From: Viola odorata
Taxonomy: Eukaryota; Streptophyta; Magnoliopsida; Malpighiales; Violaceae
NCBI GenBank assembly: GCA_963691705.1
Contig: OY829539.1
Location: 51,558,327-51,622,326, forward strand
DNA length: 64,000 nucleotides
Direction of reading: 5' to 3'
Under the pieces are notes generated by a model that saw nothing but the letters and a program-made list of their open reading frames with translations, was not told the DNA's origin and did no database searches. The translations under genes were made by a program, and so were the position numbers. Positions 61,701 to 64,000 of this stretch are shown here, in pieces (the stretch's first letter is position 1; every line of letters starts with the position of its first letter).

Positions 61701-63784
61701 TACATCTATAAGTATATTATTTCCTTTCCCTCTCATCTCCATTCCCATCTATTCTCTTTCGCACTTTATATTCTCTTTTCCGTTTGTCTATATCCTCTTA
61801 TCAAACAAGCCATAATGTAACTCTTAAAAATTTCCGATAATTTACTTTTAATGTATTTTTATCACTTTTATCACTTTTATCACTATCTTAGAGATGGGAT
61901 CGTAGGAAAAGTGCATAAAAATATTATAATAAGAGTTATATTATGAAAGATTTTGAAAACGATAGTCTTTTATAATAATGTAATTTACTCCTCAGAAATT
62001 AATTGAAATTGAAAAATAACCAATTCTATTTGATAATAGTAAGAAGTATTTCCTCCAGTTTTTTTTAACTGTCGCTTTAATTTTGAGCACGTATATTAAA
62101 AAGTCCGGATAACTTACTATTTGAGATAATTTTACCCCGAATTTTTTCTCGTATTACATAAATAGTACGCTCTAAGTTCGAGAAAAATTTCGAGGCAAAA
62201 TTGTCTCAAACAGTTAAAAAAACTACAAAGTAGTTGAGGATAATGATTAGAACTAGAAGGGCACTTTAGTCTTTCCCTTTTGCGTAACGAGTGTACCAAA
62301 GTAAGTAGAGTAGTTCTGTCTCAACTGTTGTTTCTCTCCAACAAAAACAGAAAGTCAAGTAGAGCTTCAATCCGGAAAAAAATAAATAATAACATACACT
62401 AACTAGTTGAATTACGATATCGTATAATTTAAATATTTATATTATTTTAATTAAATAAAAATATTAATAATTATAATTATAGTCCAATAATGTTTAATTT
62501 AATGGAAGAAGTATTAGTAAAAGATTTTGTGAGAATATTTAGCAGTAAAGAATAATAACAATGATGTAACCATTAAGGTTTTGTTTTCCTCGTATACTAA
62601 TTTCTTATTTGCTATTTGTCAGATCCAAGATTGCGAGATCAGATTAATAAACAAGTGTTGTTGGATGCTGTTGAAAACAAATCGATTATACTCCATTAAA
62701 TAAAACTAATTAGTACTACAAGTTAATTGAAGTGCATTTTGGATAAGGTGTCAGCTTTCCCAACAACAGCACCAACCTGATATATCTATTACCTCTTTCC
62801 TACCCATAACCATATAAGCTTATCCTTTCTAGCAAGATTAGGCTTTTAAATGCAGCAGAACAAGATGTTTCCTTATCCCCATACCATACCATACCATATT
62901 TAAGTACTGCGACCCTATAATGCTAATTATTGTTACGAAAACTTCCAATTATCCAGTAGATCTGTAAAACAATCAGGAAACCTACCCTTAGGCCTTAGCT
63001 CAGCCCAATAAATTACTTTCAGGAAAAAGAAAAGCCAAATTGATTAGTAGAGGTTAGAGGCAACTGACACTACAAGAAAGAGGCCCTTTTCTATCCTAAT
63101 ATAGTGACAGTGAAATGAAAGGGGCAGATTTGACATTTCGTCCCCTTGTGTAACATTTTTCAATGCAGTCATCATCATCATTCTCTAGCTTTCTTACCAA
63201 CTCCCCAACCCAAAAAAAACTTAACAAAACAATTTGCAATTACCCTTATTGAAAACCCATTATCTTTTGATTTAAAGATTAAAACGACACTCGAAATGAG
63301 TCCAGGGCCATATGCTAAAAGTAAAAACAAGATGGGTTTTATTCGCATTATCATGATTAAAAAGTTAAACTAGAGTTTTTACTTTTTTACAGTTTGAACA
63401 AGGAAAAAAAAGAGAAGCACTGCAGCAATTAGAATGAGGAAAAAAAAAATATATTGGAAAAAAGAAAGAAAGGTAGTAGTACCATAGCATTGAAGATCTC
63501 TTCAATTCCGGTTACAATCTCATGTAGTAGAAGTCAGCATATGAAACGCACAAAAATGATCCACTTCATCATCATCATCATCAAACTTTGTCCAAAAAGA
63601 AAAAGAAAAAGAAAAAGAAAAAAGAGGAGAAAGATCAAAGATTAAAACAAAAAAATCACCCCCCCAATCTATGTAATGAATCTCTATAAATCCTCGCCGT
63701 TATTTTCTGATTATATGTTTATATAGTTTTTTTAATCTCTCTCTAAACCTCCGCCGCATGATCTTCATACTTTCCGATGTAATT
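58729..63784. other. MON1-S40 intergenic region, no gene seen
   Basis: AT-rich sequence with scattered remnants. 60590-60660 ('ctcgaacccgagatcttgat' and onwards) and 60700-60760 resemble common plant repeat fragments. 61860-61890 is a short (TATCACTTT)n run. The S40 3' UTR probably lies just below 63785 and includes an AAGAAAAAG run near 63597-63625. No gene is supported. Confidence 0.4.
62047..62235. mobile_element. Decayed Stowaway-like MITE
   Basis: The left end 'tttcctccagttttttttaa' and the complement of the right end ('ctactttgtagttttttta') are imperfect inverted repeats. The internal phrase 'gaggcaaaattgtctcaaa' matches the 48333-48592 element. Limits are approximate. Confidence 0.5.
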
Positions 63785-64000
63785 TCAGTCTTCGAACCCA
63801 GTTTTCTCCCAAATTGCATTTCTGACCCTGCTCAGATCCCTCCCTTTCAGCGTCCTCCCAACTCCTTCGTGCACGGAAAACGACGCAATCCTCGTCCTCG
63901 CCATCTGCCTCGCCAAAAACTCGTGAGGTGGGACCCGCACTCCCCCTCCATCCAGGCAATCATCGCCGTCCACGTCAACATCGTCGTCGTCATCAACGCA
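63785..64000 (-). CDS. S40-family senescence regulator (DUF584), 3' part only
   Basis: The last 71 codons and the stop (63787-63785) of a minus-strand gene whose start lies beyond the window. The C-terminal signature is intact: [20 protein letters not shown], then [20 protein letters not shown], ending IWEKTGFED. Before it runs an acidic stretch of repeated Asp. S40 proteins are small, mostly intronless plant proteins linked to leaf senescence and found in the nucleus or cytosol; their biochemical activity is unknown. The position next to MON1 matches At2g28400 in Arabidopsis as I recall it. Confidence 0.94.
   Translation of the reverse strand, partial: CVDDDDDVDVDGDDCLDGGGVRVPPHEFLARQMARTRIASFSVHEGVGRTLKGRDLSRVRNAIWEKTGFED

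Noticed and set aside
1..64000. A novel gene system or defence-like cluster
   Set aside because: All genes belong to widespread plant families in an order matching a known conserved block; remaining sequence is explained mostly by small transposons and simple repeats.

Overview
This is a nuclear genomic window from a eudicot plant. The evidence is multi-exon genes with AT-rich introns, AT-rich gene deserts full of small DNA transposons, and seven recognisable plant genes. Codon-level features do not identify the species, and I cannot say whether it is a rosid or an asterid.

Layout. (1) 604-4255 (+): a clade-C auxin response factor of the ARF10/16/18 type, with a miR160 site. (2) 11467-19156 (-): a 19-exon SAPS-domain gene, a regulatory subunit of PP6-type phosphatase. 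(3) 20297-22578 (+): a CASP-like membrane protein of the 5A type, divergent from the SAPS gene. (4) 27486-33690 (-): an 18-exon class III HD-ZIP gene, the REVOLUTA orthologue, whose miR165/166 site is split by an intron. (5) 43396-47487 (-): DRB2, a dsRNA-binding protein. (6) 51743-57306 (-): MON1 (SAND family), 14 exons. (7) 63785 to the window end (-): the 3' part of an S40/DUF584 senescence-regulator gene. All exon junctions were read by hand from splice consensus, reading phase and protein continuity. Every complete gene gives an uninterrupted product close to the usual family length (716, 853, 181, 842, 429 and 618 residues).

Six of the seven genes follow the order I recall for Arabidopsis At2g28350-At2g28400 (ARF10, SAPS, CASPL5A, DRB2, MON1, DUF584). 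REVOLUTA, on another chromosome in Arabidopsis, sits in the middle here. The block therefore looks like an ancestral eudicot segment in which REV was still linked.

The intergenic stretches (4.3-11.4, 22.6-27.5, 33.7-43.4, 47.5-51.7 and 57.3-63.8 kb) hold no gene I can support. They hold a layered set of non-autonomous DNA transposons: MULE-like foldback elements with long inverted arms, hAT-type MITEs with 8-bp target duplications, and Stowaway-like TA-flanked MITEs, several of them nested. There are also two local duplications (104-bp tandem at 42.5 kb; MON1 upstream region at 57.5/58.4 kb).

The genes do not form an operon or pathway cluster. There is a loose theme of auxin and leaf/vascular patterning (ARF, SAPS/PP6, REV) and of small RNAs (two miRNA-targeted transcription factors plus DRB2). 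I found no convincing undescribed biological system. The most unusual items are three GC-AG introns, a 750-bp near-complete foldback element, and nested transposons with readable target duplications.
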